From Rallus limicola (lineage: Eukaryota; Chordata; Aves; Gruiformes; Rallidae), in assembly GCA_022605955.1 (NCBI GenBank), contig JAKCOZ010000001.1:18468146-18532145 (forward strand): a stretch of 64,000 bases of DNA. The letters are read 5' to 3'. Under the pieces are notes generated by a model. It was not told the DNA's origin, searched no databases, and saw only the letters and a list, made by a program, of their open reading frames with translations. Shown here in pieces: positions 17,471 to 29,455 of this stretch. The position numbers and the translations under genes are program-made. Numbering within the stretch: the first letter of the stretch is position 1; the number at the start of each line of letters is the position of its first letter.

Positions 17471-18798
17471 AGCACTCATGATTTAACTCTTCTGTTCAGA
17501 GACATTTGCCCAGCATACAGATTCACACGTGGGAAATTGGAACATTTTTCAAAGTTGATCATAGCACAGATATTTTAAATGGTCATTGGGTTGGAACTAA
17601 GTCTGGGGAATTTTTTTCTCACTCTTTCAGCCTTAAAAATATTCTCACATTGAAAAGAATTTCATTTTCATCTGTAGCAACATGGGTATTGGCCTATTCT
17701 CCCAGAAAATCAGCCTGGAGGGGACGTGGGATTGCACAGCTATCTCCCCCTATGGCATTTCTCTGCTTCAGGGTGTCCACAGATCAGCTTGCTGCCAGCT
17801 GCTTGGCTGGCTTCATTATCAGCAAGCAGAGCAGCTTCGCAATTAAATTATTTCACTGCCCCTCACAACTGCAGCACCTGTCAAGAAGACTGTTTCAGAC
17901 TCCTTACCATGGGCCTGTGCCACTACTGTCCTTCAGAGCAGCACATAGCATGGAGATAATCATCGTTATTATTCTGGGGGGCATGCAGATGTCCACTGAT
18001 CCAGATGCTGTACAAATACATAGATAATGACACTCTCTGTCTAAAGAATTTATAACCTGGGAGGTAGGGACAGAGGTTCCTGTAAGTGCATTGCTTTCTC
18101 AACAGACGATTCCTTCTAGTAGAGATGGGCACCTTTCCTTGTTCTTCCAGTGACTTTAGAATCAGACTGTGAGCACTCCTTTTCCCAGGACCCCAGCCCA
18201 GCATCTTTCAAAGGGGTTTATTAGCAGCAGACTCATAAGTTTTTGAAAGCTTTCTTGTGCCTGAAGGGCTTTCAGAGGGGTGGGAGCACCAGTGTTCTGC
18301 GCAGTTTACACGGCAAAGCATAGACGGTCTCTGACCTGCAGGATTACAGACTTGAGATGCAAACAGAGAACAAAGAAAATGTTGTGCGAGGGGGAGGCAT
18401 CTTCTGTTGCTGCTTCAGTTCTTAGCTTTCAGGTCCTGTAGGCATATTTTGTAGTTTATCAGATGTCCTCACTCCACCATGCCAGCCTTTGTTTTCCTTT
18501 GGTTCCCCATTTGCTCCAAGCCTCTTCCAGCTGAATGAGTTCTGCCTGTGAGCATCAGATTATTTTGCTCATGCTGCACATTTGTCACCCCAAACAGAAG
18601 TTTGGAAGTGCCCATTCTCAATATTCATGGCATTATAATTTGGCATCGAGATTTACCACTTCAGCACTGCCTGGTGGGGAACAGGCATTCCCATAATGAA
18701 AAAGGATCAGCCATACAGCTGCATCTGTACTAGGCTGCCCAACACATACTGCTGGGTGTCTCTGGGAAGGCACTGTGGCCTTTGCTGGGCCAGGGCTC

Positions 18799-18850
18799 AC
18801 CAGTACCACTGTCTGAGTTGGGAAATGGATCCACATTGTGTTCTCCTAAA
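18799..18850. repeat. Dispersed 52-bp repeat, copy 1
   Basis: This segment, with the core CTGAGTTGGGAAATGGATCC, recurs at 21798-21849 in the same orientation. I count nine differences in 52 aligned positions, mostly transitions, and both copies run into a T-rich tract. It does not match a family I know. Copy 1 lies in the last LARGE1 intron and copy 2 lies just past the gene. Confidence 0.75.
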
Positions 18851-19639
18851 TTTTTTTCATTTTCTGTGGGCTTCATTTTGGGCTGTGTTGCTGAAACACT
18901 TGGTTTCTGGTAGCATCATAACCCAACAGTTTTCAGCCTATTTTGTTACGTGAAGAAAAATTTAAAGGTGAAACACATGTATTAGCACATGTGTGTTCTC
19001 TCCCATGTATCTCCTTCCCTAACAAAATAGTTTGGAATACTCTGTCTGTGTGCTGCAGATACTCCGAACAGACTCCTGAATCTACCAGTGACCGGACTTT
19101 GGAAACAAGGGGATGTTGTGCACCATTTCTTTTAAAGCCAGCGCGCTCTGTGGCTGTTCTTTTGCTGCCCACTGCCCTATGTAGAGATGGTTCATGAGTC
19201 AGTGCAGCAACAGTTGTAAATACAAAATGTTTGAGGACAATAGGAAATTTGCCGATGGAGGCTTCAAGAGTTTGTCATTTGCATCCCATACAACTCAGAC
19301 TTTTTTGACATTTCATATGAAAAAAAAGTTTAGCAATTAGGGTACTTATTTTGGCTACCAAATACTGGGGTTCAAATCCCTTTTCTGGAGCAAATCTAAG
19401 AGGAGTATTGACGCTCAGGTGAACCACCATGTTTTAACAACATAAATTGTCAAAAACTCGGTCAGATAAAAATAAAGAGAATTAGGGAAGCAGTTTTATA
19501 GGAGAGAGGGAATTATCACAGTATCTCAGACTTTGTGAAGGAGAACTTAATTTTCATAAAACCTTCTCAAAGCATATGGAATTAGCAGGTCCATTTTCAC
19601 ACATCGCCTATAAAAGATATCATATTCTCTCCTTATTCC

Positions 19640-19737
19640 AGGCTTATAAATAGTTTTAGATATTTTTGTGGCTGTATCTTAGTATACGGGCAAAGCAATG
19701 TATGTAGAGCAGCATGTGCCTTTTTAAATATAGCTTA
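19640..19737. promoter_or_regulatory. Two MEF2-type motifs in the last LARGE1 intron (candidate enhancer)
   Basis: TTATAAATAG at 19644-19653 and TTAAATATAG at 19724-19733 both fit the MEF2 consensus YTAWWWWTAR exactly and lie 80 bp apart. An E-box-type CATGTG lies between them and a CAGCTG E-box lies about 100 bp downstream. Such motifs also arise by chance in AT-rich DNA, so a muscle enhancer role is only inferred. Confidence 0.3.
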
Positions 19738-20122
19738 TTCCAGCATCTCAAGGGAGATAGATTATAGGGGCAAAAGCATGCTTTTGGCTGGACACTTGAG
19801 AGTCATGCTGTGTGTGCCATCACAGCTGCGTTGGTTGCAAGCACACTACCCTGTGCTGCAGCCGTGGCTTCAGGCGTGCCTTGTGTACTGTTTCCCCATC
19901 GTTTGGATTATATGGAGTAAAACATTTTAAAAGGTAAAGCTGATCTTTCATAAAACCAAGGAAAAAATCCATTTTAAAAAACCAGAACGTTTATTTGGCA
20001 GATCTGCATGAGTTTGTTCGTTTTGAGACCTATGATGAAGCATTTTTGGCTGTGGAGGTAAAGGAAGAGGCTCATGGCAAGAGCTCGGGAACACCCTCAC
20101 AGCTGGTGTCTTTCTCCCTCAG

Positions 20123-20320
20123 GAGTACGAGTTCACGGTGCTGCCCAACGCCTACATGATCCACATGCCACACGCCCCCAGCTTCGACATCACCAAGTTT
20201 CGCTCCAACAAGCAATACCGCATCTGTCTCAAGACCCTGAAGGAGGAGTTCCAGCAGGATATGTCGCGCCACTACGGCTTTGCAGCACTCAAATATCTCA
20301 CGGCTGAGAACAACAGCTAG
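20123..20320 (+). CDS. LARGE1: LARGE1 last coding exon with stop codon
   Basis: Sixty-five codons plus TAG (20318-20320) encode [20 protein letters not shown] through [13 protein letters not shown], the C-terminus of LARGE1 (residues about 692-756). The [18 protein letters not shown] and [18 protein letters not shown] blocks are nearly invariant in vertebrates. The final AENNS and the overall match argue for LARGE1 over the paralogue LARGE2. The acceptor is TCTTTCTCCCTCAG and the exon starts on a codon boundary. Third positions here are richer in G and C than in the introns, as expected for a constrained exon. By memory, Thr in EYEFTVLP and His in MSRHYGF differ from mammals (Ile and Arg). 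The antisense frame at 20072-20395 is a shadow. Confidence 0.98.
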   Translation, partial: EYEFTVLPNAYMIHMPHAPSFDITKFRSNKQYRICLKTLKEEFQQDMSRHYGFAALKYLTAENNS

Positions 20321-21195
20321 CACAGCGGAGCCCATCTGTGGGAAACAGGGACACTGGAGAGAGGAGCCACTCAACGTTTGGGGCCCAGTCTTCAAACTTC
20401 AAACTGAGAAATACTTTCTGGTTTTATATCATACCTGGCAGTTCTAACAGTAGAGATTTGAAGTGAGACGTCTTCGGACTATGCTCATCCATCCCTTCCC
20501 CCACTACCCCAGGCCTTTCAGCTTTAGCATTTGTAAGATGTCAACAAGAGGGGCCGGCCACGTGCCTGCCATGCCACCAGAGGTGGGGACTGGGCAGGGG
20601 TTGGGAATGCACTCTGCTCTCCTGACTGCAGAGCAAAGACAGACCTTCAGAATATAGGATTTCATGTTGCTATTTAATAATTTGACATGCTTTTTATCTG
20701 TAAAGGAAGATCTTCGGGTCGCTGTCCTGTGAATTTCAAATCTGCACTACTCTAAAAGGGAACTTCCACCTGTGAACTTTCACAGGGGCCCTGTTAACAT
20801 GGATGACCTTGTTAATGCAGGATGAGCCAAAGGTCTGAATTAGCCTTTAAAACCAAGGGGACGCTTATACAATACTGCACTCCAGAAAAGATGTGTTACT
20901 GGTTTAGGTGTATCCATGACATCGGTTGGTCTTTTATTCTCAAATTAGTTGTTTTATCAGGAAAATCTTCCATACCCCACCCTGCCTTTTTTCCCCAGTC
21001 CTAAATGCTGCTCCTTTCCTTGCCCAGGAAATGTTTCCCTTGTGTTTCTTTCCCAACTTCAGTTCTGGTGGTCCAGTAAAGAAGATCAGTAACTCTGCCA
21101 GAAAGTGACCAGAACTTACCAATGTAAGGTCTGTTTTCACCAGAGCAACTTGTTCATGTGTGTCTCGTAAAATAAAGGGCCTGGCTGTAACTCTT
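20321..21195 (+). other. LARGE1: LARGE1 3' untranslated region (minimum extent)
   Basis: The 3'UTR begins after the TAG at 20318-20320. The first AATAAA is at 21171-21176, giving a UTR of roughly 0.87 kb. I chose 21195 as an approximate cleavage position, 15-25 bases past the hexamer. No intron or coding potential is apparent. Small open frames here (20463-20657, 20822-21004) are not supported. Confidence 0.65.
21171..21176 (+). terminator. LARGE1: Polyadenylation signal AATAAA, proximal
   Basis: A canonical AATAAA lies about 850 bp after the stop codon. A G/T-rich stretch, TGTTGTGTGGGGGAATGTTG, follows about 60 bases downstream (21236-21255). This is a plausible downstream element, though a little far. 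Confidence 0.6.
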
Positions 21196-21446
21196 TATCT
21201 TTTTTAGGCAAGAATTGGATTTTGCCTGTAAGGCATGTTGTGTGGGGGAATGTTGATTTGTAGGCTCATTTCAGTGCATGCCCGCCCGTGAAGGCATTGG
21301 GCCTTGGGCTTTCAGTGGACTTCTTTGCTGAGCAGGGAATATAAACATGGCAACTAGTAGCCTTGGTGCTCTCCTGCTGCCTGCTGCAAGGTCTCAGAAC
21401 TACTTCGTTAAAGAAGTTTATAATTAAAAGGAGCAGAACTGTTAGG

Positions 21447-21452
21447 AATAAA
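21447..21452 (+). terminator. LARGE1: Polyadenylation signal AATAAA, second candidate
   Basis: A second AATAAA lies about 280 bp past the first. Downstream, TGTGTTGGGAATCTGAGTGTG is G/T-rich (starts near 21479), a better distance than for the first signal. It could be used for a longer 3'UTR isoform. Confidence 0.4.
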
Positions 21453-21797
21453 CTCCCCATTCGAGGGGGAGAAAAGAATGTGTTGGGAATCTGAGTGTGA
21501 GTGTTTGCTTGAACGTGGGCTGGTCAAGTTCACAATTTCGGTACCCACAGGAGTATGCTGGAGGGCGGACAGGAAACCTAACAAGCAAAATGCAGAAAAC
21601 AAGACACTGGACTTTTTACCATTTTCTTTATTCTTCAGTATTAATGTTGTGTTTACATGGGATGAAGAGATGAGGTTTAATGCACTACCCCTTGCAGGGC
21701 TATTTGTAATTTGTCACAGTGTTAATAGAGAAAGCAGAAAGAACTCGGTGAGAAATGCATCTGTCTCCCTACCCCAGCTCCCCATACAACCACACGT

Positions 21798-21849
21798 ACC
21801 AATACCACTGCCTGAGTTGGGAAATGGATCCATGTTGCATTCTGCTCAC
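21798..21849. repeat. Dispersed 52-bp repeat, copy 2
   Basis: This is the direct-orientation partner of the copy at 18799-18850, about 83% identical by hand alignment. It lies downstream of the LARGE1 polyadenylation signals and is followed by a poly-T and TTTTCAG tract. Confidence 0.75.
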
Positions 21850-22066
21850 TTTTTTTTTCTATTTTGTTTTTCAGCCACTGGACCCTCTACTTTCCTCCTC
21901 ACCTTATCCCTCTAGAGCTTGGTTTTATTTCTAACCTGACATTTTGTGAGAGCTTTCTGTTACGGTGGAATCCACGCGGTTAAACCAGACATTTAAACTA
22001 CAAATATCAGTTCATCATGCTGTGTATATATAAGAAAAGCCAAAAAAGGCAACATCGTTGACAAGA

Positions 22067-22072
22067 AATAAA
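22067..22072 (+). terminator. Distal AATAAA, weak candidate
   Basis: The hexamer sits in an A-rich stretch about 1.75 kb after the stop codon. No convincing G/T-rich element follows closely, so use is doubtful. Confidence 0.2.
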
Positions 22073-23049
22073 AAGGGGCGGGAGGCTATGTGTAATTTTC
22101 ACTTTGTCCCCTGGGAGTGTTGGCTGCATAAGAATACATCACTGCATAATTTCCCAAAGTGCTTTTCCTCTGTTCTTAATGGCTTTGTGTAAAGGTTTAC
22201 ATTAAAAGCTGGGAAGAGCTGGGGGGAAGTTAAATGAGTGCTCAGTCCTGGCTAAGATATTATTTTTTTAAGAAAACCAAAATCCTAACTCCCCAAGTCC
22301 CGTATTGATCGCCATTAGGGGTCCACATCAGTGTGCACTTTGAGAATGAGAAGAACCCTGCAGCACAGTGGATTAGCTGATATGCAGGAAGATAACAAAA
22401 GCTGATCCTAAGAGAGGCTAACATTGGGTGTACCTACATAAAATCTCCAGTTAGTTTCAGTGTGGCCACCATTAAGCTTCATCTATATTAAAAACTTTCA
22501 TTTCCAGATGTATATTTCTCCTTGGCTTAACAATGTTGCCCAAAGATGGACTAGGCTGCCCTGTAGCATGGACCTGCACATTGTTTGGATGTGCTGTTAT
22601 CAATGTGAACATTTCCTTGGTGGTGGTGGGATGCAGATGGGGGAGCAGGGAGGTAATCATTTGCTACTCACCTATCTGTGTCATGGCACCTCCTGGGTAG
22701 GATTAGAGGTGCTGGCTGGTGTAACCAGTTCAGACATTGGTAGTAGGTTCAAAGATCCCCTTTTTTTCCCTTACAGACACTGTACTGACTTGTATCTCAA
22801 ATGTCATGTTTGTCTATGTGCGTCATATTCCGGGAATTTGGGGGCTTGGGGTTTTTTTAAACATTTTGGCCAGTGATAGCAAGTTAGGATTACAAATCTT
22901 TCTGTAACTACCAGGGCTCCTACAACACCGTGAAAAAAACAACAAAGATACCCCGCTCAGTTTTAATACTGTCTTCCAGTCCTCTGCTGTAGTAGGTATT
23001 TGCTAGCAACTTTATTACTTAATTCTCAGTTTTCTCTTGAAGTCTTTAA

Positions 23050-24420
23050 GAAATACCAGATAAACCTGGTGACTTAATGCCTTTCATTTATTGATTTGTT
23101 CCACCAACTTCTCTCTTGAGTCTTCAGTCTATGACCTGTCCTTATCTTTGATATTTGGAAAGTGTGAGTCTCTCATCTAGATATCACTCCAGCACCCTCT
23201 CTGGTGAAGACTGATGCAAATAAATCATTTAGATTCTTGGCAATGTCCTTATTGTCTTTAATTGTTTCTTCTGCTTACTGTTTGGGTGGCCTACCGGTTA
23301 TCTCTGATTTTCTGCTTTTGGTGTACTGAGCAAACATGTGTTTTCCATTTTAACTTCCTCCTGTTTGCTCTTCCAATTCCCTCTTAGCTTGCTCAAACTC
23401 CGTCTTAACTATCACACACCTGCCTTTCAGCTTTATTAAGTTTTTATTTCCATTCCCTGAAGGGCTTCTGTTTGGCCTGAATGACTCCTACAATTTCCAG
23501 TTTAGACATACCAGTATTTCCTTGCCCTTGTCTTCCATTTATCTAAGGGAATACCATACTCCATGGCTATTTATAAGCTCTTTCCATTTCTAATCTGAGG
23601 TTTTTTATTTTTCTTTTCTTTTTATTTAGGGCTACTGATTCTTCCTTTAAAATTAAAAAGGATTTTTTAATTTCTACATCTAATATCAGATACCACGCTA
23701 CTAGGTTTTGGGGGGTTGTATTTTCCTCTTTAACCATCCTAAATGCTAACCTTCTCCTAGTCGAGGGATCAGAAATAAAAACCTACAAAATTCTTTTGTT
23801 CTTCAAATCTGGATTCCTGACACATTTTGTTCCGTGTCTCCCTTTTCCCCTTCCACTCGAAAACATTGACACACATGAGTTGCTGCAAACTTTTCAGCCC
23901 CATAAGGACCCTTCCAGCACCAGAGCCTGAACTTTGTATTTCCCAACACCTCCTAACATCCCACAACATTTCAGATGCAATTATTTTTCCAAATAATAAT
24001 CCGCTGGCTGGCACCCAATCCTCCTATTTTTGTTTTCATGCTTCTGCCTTTGATATAACAGGCTTTGCAAGTTTAAGTTTTGGGCAAAGCACTTGCCTTT
24101 ATTTAATTCCTTATTTTAACCCTTTAATATGTTTCCATGGTTTCTATCTGTTGTCACTGTATGTACCTTCAAATGTTTGGCTGTAGCTTCCATCCTGTTA
24201 TTTTCTGGCTAAGCGTCATCTACCATTTGCCTACCTGATGCTCCTAGAAAATGTCCTCGTTTATCCCAAATAGTCTTTAATACCTATCAGCTTTTTTTTT
24301 CCCAAATCCTACTTTCAGTAATTCCTTCCAGCCTTGCTAGTTTCCTATGCAACCAATCCAGTCCCACGTTGTAATTTGACATTTTTACTGTATTTGTAGC
24401 CATCATCTTGGGCTCAGTGA
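23050..24420 (-). mobile_element. Possible ancient LINE remnant, antisense
   Basis: The + strand is strongly pyrimidine-biased over more than 1 kb. It contains GGTGAAGACTGATGCAAATA followed by CATTTAGATTCTTGGCAATG, then TGTCTTTAATTGTTTCTTCT. This block resembles the reverse complement of an open reading frame region of old CR1/L3-type LINEs in sauropsids, where GTGAAGACTGATGCAAAG..CATTTAG is typical. Decay is extensive, no frame survives and both ends are approximate. An alternative is unrelated pyrimidine-rich unique DNA. Confidence 0.35.
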
Positions 24421-27400
24421 CATAAAGGAATTAGCAGCTGTACCTGCAGTTCCATCACTTCTGTTAGATGGAATATGCTCACATGATTCTTAAAGTACTG
24501 ATTTTTAACCTGGTAAGCTTGGTGGGGTTTGTATGTGAAGAATAAGCTGCATTTTCCAGTGGCTGCAAGAAGTGGGGGCACATTGCAGTGCTGCTTGAAG
24601 CAGCTGTTGCAGCAGGGCGAGCCCTGCAGAGAGGGAGAAGCACAAAACCCTTGTCAGAACTGTAGCTACTGCTTCTCTCTGTGGGGGGAAATAAGACCCT
24701 CGCACAGCTGAACAGTTTTATAAATGCCCTGCACAAAAGACATTGCACATTATTTTCTGGTAGGTATAATCGTACATCGTCCAATTAAATATGAAAAATA
24801 CATTTTTAATGTTCTCATTTTTACATGCAATTCTATCCAGAAGATAATGCATTTCCTTCTGTGTCTTGCCAGCTTCCCCCATTACTTCAGGCTGCCTAAT
24901 AGCCCCATCTGTTTTTGGCTGAGAAAGATTAATGACCAGCAGCACTGGGAGTCCTGGCAAATCAGCAGAGATATTACTCTTAGCCATAGCACGGGACATT
25001 CTTTCCTGCTCTGCCAGATACTGTAAGGGTGTTCCTCGGGTTTCAGTGCAGCAGCAGGAGGACACAACAAGCTCAGCAAGCGGGGCAAGTGTCTTTATTT
25101 ATGAACTTGCCCAAGGTCTAATGCATTAGATGGTGGGAGTGCAAAAACAAAGATAATTCTTAGCTCAAAAAATACTTCAATTTTAGGAAAAGCATCTAAA
25201 TTTCTGCAGCTCCAGGAAGTGGGAGTGAGACTGAAACAAGTAAGTCACTAGTAGACAATGACAGGCAGTAGCCTGGTATTTCCACTGTAGTACTAAAAAT
25301 GCAGAAGCACTGAGAGGTAAATGAAGTCATTTTTACAGCAGCAATTCGTAATGTATATTTAGATGGTATGTTTATATCCAGACACTTCAGTGATTTGGGA
25401 GTTGTTTGAAGATTGTTACTTTTGTTCACAATATAAAATTAAGTTTGGAAAAGATTCTGGCTGCACACAGCAAATTATGGCTCAGGAAATATGTACAGAC
25501 CTTGCTTTTATAGGAATTTGTTCTCATCAGAAGTTACACATTCCCCAAACAAGACACAAAGTCCTTGAGGATTTCAGAAGGAGCTATGTACGTGTTGAAA
25601 GTCTGGAACATTTTCCACTTAGGAATACTTGGGATTTGGGGTTTGTTTGCTCTGCAGAGTAGAATCATTATGATCAGTTAATCTCAGAATTAGAAAGCTA
25701 GCCAAATATTTATTGGTGGGGTTGGATCACATGGATGTGTTTGTCCAGGCATGTTACTGGGTACTGCAGGAGAAGTGTTAGCTCTCTCAGGGTGTTGGGA
25801 TGTAAAAGATCTGAAACACAGGCTAAGAGCTCAGTATCTTTTCAGTCATTCTGTGCAGGGTGAGAACAGTTTCCTGTCTCCTAGCTAATTACCATGTCTG
25901 TAGGGTTAAAATGTCCCAAGCTTCTGCAACACAGATTCATGGGAAGCCACTCTGCAGGCAGCAAAGTCTGCATGTGAGCTCCATTGTCCCATCACCATGA
26001 GATACAAGATTTCAATCCAAAATAGATCATTCTGACACAGGGGTGACTCTTCAATCAGGCATGTAGATACCACTCTCACCAAAGATATTCGAGAAGAGGT
26101 CCCCAAATACACCAGGCAAGTGATTCAAGCCAAGCTAAGGCGATTCCTCAGTATTACGGCAACACAGCTCTTAATGGATTTGCAACATTAGCCATTGCAT
26201 CACGAGACTCCAGCAAAATCAGTCATGGGAAAGTTAAAGGGCCTGAAATTTAAAGTTGCTGATGGAGCTGGTGATTTGCTCATACAATTTCTTCCTGTCT
26301 CCTGGCACATCTAATAGGACATAGTCCTTATGTGATCATTTGTTTGGACTTTTTTACATAACTCATCTTTCATTCTGTGCACAGAGTGGATGGTGCTCAG
26401 GGAATGAAGCGCTGAGTGATACTTCTTTTTACTTTTGCTGTCATTGAGCTTTTCGTAATACGACGTCTGCCTTGATTCTGAGCAAAGCTAGACTTTTCCT
26501 TTCTTTTTTTTTCCAAAGGATAGGTTTAAACTGTGATTTAGGAAAATCAATCATCCCCCGTGCTCTCAGACTTTCTGAGCAGAACGCCTGTGGTTCTGTT
26601 CTACAGGCTTTTCTTGTGTGGAGGGGTCCTACCAAGCTGATGGAAATTACACCCTTGGAGGCCTCGTAGCACTCACCCCCCAACCCATGAAAGCTAACAG
26701 CAGAACACACAGGAGTGATGAATCCCAGCTCTGTCCAAGCATGCCTGCTCCCCCTGTGGGAGCACTCTAAAGGCTACCAGCACAGTCTGTCAGGTAAACA
26801 GTGAAAAGATGGAGTAAATAATTGGGGAGTCATGAGGGGTTTGTTTGAAGTCGCCACGTTTCCAGAGGAATGTGGAAGGCAAAAAGCATTCTGAGATCCC
26901 TCAGAAGGTCTGTTTGTAGGATCTGTGGGTTGAACTATGCTGATTATGGAACCTGTGGCATTTCTTATCAGACACTGGCAAACGTGTCCCACCTGTATTA
27001 AATTCTGTGGGTTGTAAAATTCATGAAAGTCAGCACTGAGATTAAGCCATTCTCAGCCCAGAGATATTTAATTTATTTCAGTTCTTTGGATTCCCACATT
27101 GCTCCTTTGGTGCTCATAAGAAAAAGAAAGAAAAAAAAAAATAGATAATATCCACTTGATAGCAGTAGGAGTGTGACTACCCAGCCTTTTTAAATTGCCA
27201 GCACTGGGGTCAATGGTTGGGGCAAAGCTGGAATTAGTGAGGTTCGCAGAATTTCTTCTTTTGATCTGCCTGTGGATCTGTTGTTCCAGCGGTGCTCTCC
27301 AGCGATGCTGTAAGGAAAGGAGAAGCGATCCAATGCTGATTGATCCATGAACTCTTCATCCAGTCAGAACTAACCACTAGCAGCAGGAAGGAAGCTGCAC

Positions 27401-29120
27401 TGCTGTCTGCTTTGAGTTTTTTTTTAGACTATGATAAGTGAGTTCAGTATGAAATCTATTCTTCTGATGACAGACTTTGCTGAGCTTTTCTGCATTTTAC
27501 ACATGTACTCACCATGAGTGACAGAGGCCCCTTGGGGTTAGGAAGAAATGGGACCTGGCAGTTTGGTGGTTCAGAATGAGAACAAGAGATTTGTGTATTT
27601 CCCCTCGACACCTTGCCCAGTTTGCACTAATTATATTATCACCAATTAATCCAGCTGGTTTGAGACTCGGTGTTCAGGCTCAGCAGTTAGCTTCTGCTGT
27701 CTGTGTTGATAAGGGAATAGACAGATGAGTGAAATGATGCTTTCTGTCCATAATGTCACTGAATATTTCCACACTGGCTCACATGGCTCATGGAGAGTTT
27801 ACATCATCTACTTTTCACTGTTAAGGTTTATTTAAAGAACAGAAGAGTCAAACAAAGCATGAGTTCTATAAGGACCCACAAGGATCAAAATTCATGAGAA
27901 ATTATCAGTGCAAAATATCCACCAGGTTAACTTGGCAGCTTTTGTCAGGAATAGAGAGAACACAAGCACTGTCATCTTCTTTCTGATTACACTTCATAGA
28001 GCAAAACAAGTGCATGTAATATAAAGAGTTCTCTGAATCAGATCACCCAAGACCAAATCATCTTATACCTGTTGCTTTCATTTCCATTTTCATATGTAAA
28101 ACTTAACAGTTTGCAAAACTTGTATTTTCTTCAGCTGATATGGATTTTATTCTGCATCAGTCAGACTTGCAAATATTGCAGCATTTTCTGGGGTAAAGAA
28201 TAGAACTGAAGGGTCAGTGAGATGTCCTCAGCACCACTTTAGAACGGAGATAGCCTTTCCAGTAGCTTCAGGGATTTTCTTTGCTTTGTGCTATCACAGG
28301 ATTTATTTCTATCTTTGCAATGTCTCTTCCTGTAAGCATGAAGGACCTCTGGCTTGTGCTATACCACTCTGAATTTATTACTAAACCAATATTAATACAC
28401 TCTGATTCTGGCATGGCACCTGGGCCTCCACACAAATTTATTCTGCAGGGGTTTTTTTCCAATTCTAATCTTCAAGCCTATACCTGAGAGGAAATTCAGC
28501 AACTTGAAGCTGTAAGAGTGGGTTCACTATGTTTCATTTTAATTCTAACATATTCGTATTGTTCAAATTTACCTGTCGACTACACCTATATATCTTCCAG
28601 CAAAATATTGTTTTGAGAGGAAGAGAGTCATTGCAAGATAATTCAATGGGGCTGAAATCAGCAGCATTTATGAAGATAGGTAACCTACTCAAGCCATAAG
28701 TTTTAGCAGATGTTTCTACAATTTACAAATTTACTACAACTTCTGCAGGGCTCAATTTCAAGAGCCTTCTTCAACCAGCTAATTACTGGTATTACCGCTT
28801 TTTCTCCACATTCCCAATCAGCTACACCCTGAAATCCATGTTTATATGCGCCATAGGTAGGTGTTGGCAGGCATTTTAACAACAGTATAGACAGTTTCCA
28901 CAGTGTTAAGGTTTGCCTACAACTATAAAATAGGAAAAGACATCTCTCCATTACCGTCTCCCTTAAACCAGTAAGAACTCGTTAAAGAGGAAAAAATATA
29001 AACAGTTGGACTGCTGGAGGGAGAGCAGAAGGCTTAGGCCTTTGACACCACTAATGCAGCAACAAGATCAGGCTGCTTAGGATCTGATATATTCCTACAA
29101 CTTGGTAGCCATATGTCAGA
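24421..29120. other. Intergenic DNA without recognised genes
   Basis: I see no exon, RNA gene or clear transposon. Stretches at about 24840-25030 and 27595-27720 (with TAATTATATTATCACCAATTA) have the look of conserved noncoding elements. A short purine run lies near 27120-27145. Open frames such as 24718-25065 (minus) and 25363-25662 are chance-sized. Confidence 0.6.
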
Positions 29121-29403
29121 TCAGAGAATCACAGACTGGTTTGGATTGGAAGGGACCTCAAAGATCATCAAGATCCAACCCCCCCTGGCTGTGGGCAGGG
29201 ACACCCTTCACTAGACCAGGTTGCCCACAAAGCTCTGTCCAGCTTGGCCTTCAACACTTCCAGGAAGGAGGCATCCACATCTTCTCTGGGCAACCCGTGC
29301 TAGTGCCTCAGTAAATAATTTCTTCCTGATATCTAATCTAAATCTGCCCTCCTTTAATTTAAACCCATTACCCCTCATTCTATCACTGTAAATGGCAAGG
29401 GTG
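29121..29403 (-). mobile_element. CR1 LINE 3' fragment, minus strand
   Basis: Read on +, it begins AGAATCACAGACTGGTTTGG, then GGAAGGGACCTCAAAGATCA, the reverse complement of a CR1 3' end. It continues through CCAGGTTGCCCA and TTTCTTCCTGATATCTAATC and fades near 29403. It is truncated 5' and somewhat diverged. The minus-strand open frame at 29211-29429 is residual ORF2 (for example a [24 protein letters not shown] block). Confidence 0.92.
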
Positions 29404-29455
29404 ATTACTTGTGTCTCTGGTAGAAACACAGAAGATCTTCTGAAGATCTGACATA

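Larger units (their letters stand above)
21453..23049. other. Gene-free 3' flank of LARGE1
   Basis: No exon, RNA gene or clear transposon is recognisable apart from the 52-bp repeat copy. Sequence at about 22090-22340 has a mixed, non-repetitive texture of the kind seen in conserved noncoding elements, but I cannot align it. Open frames at 21478-21915 and 22460-22876 have no family resemblance. Confidence 0.6.

Noticed and set aside
17506..18027. 173-codon open frame in the last LARGE1 intron
   Set aside because: No recognisable domain, no bordering splice logic, and it lies in an intron.
20072..20395. 107-codon antisense open frame across the last LARGE1 exon
   Set aside because: It overlaps a strongly conserved exon and reads as its shadow; no homology or promoter is visible.
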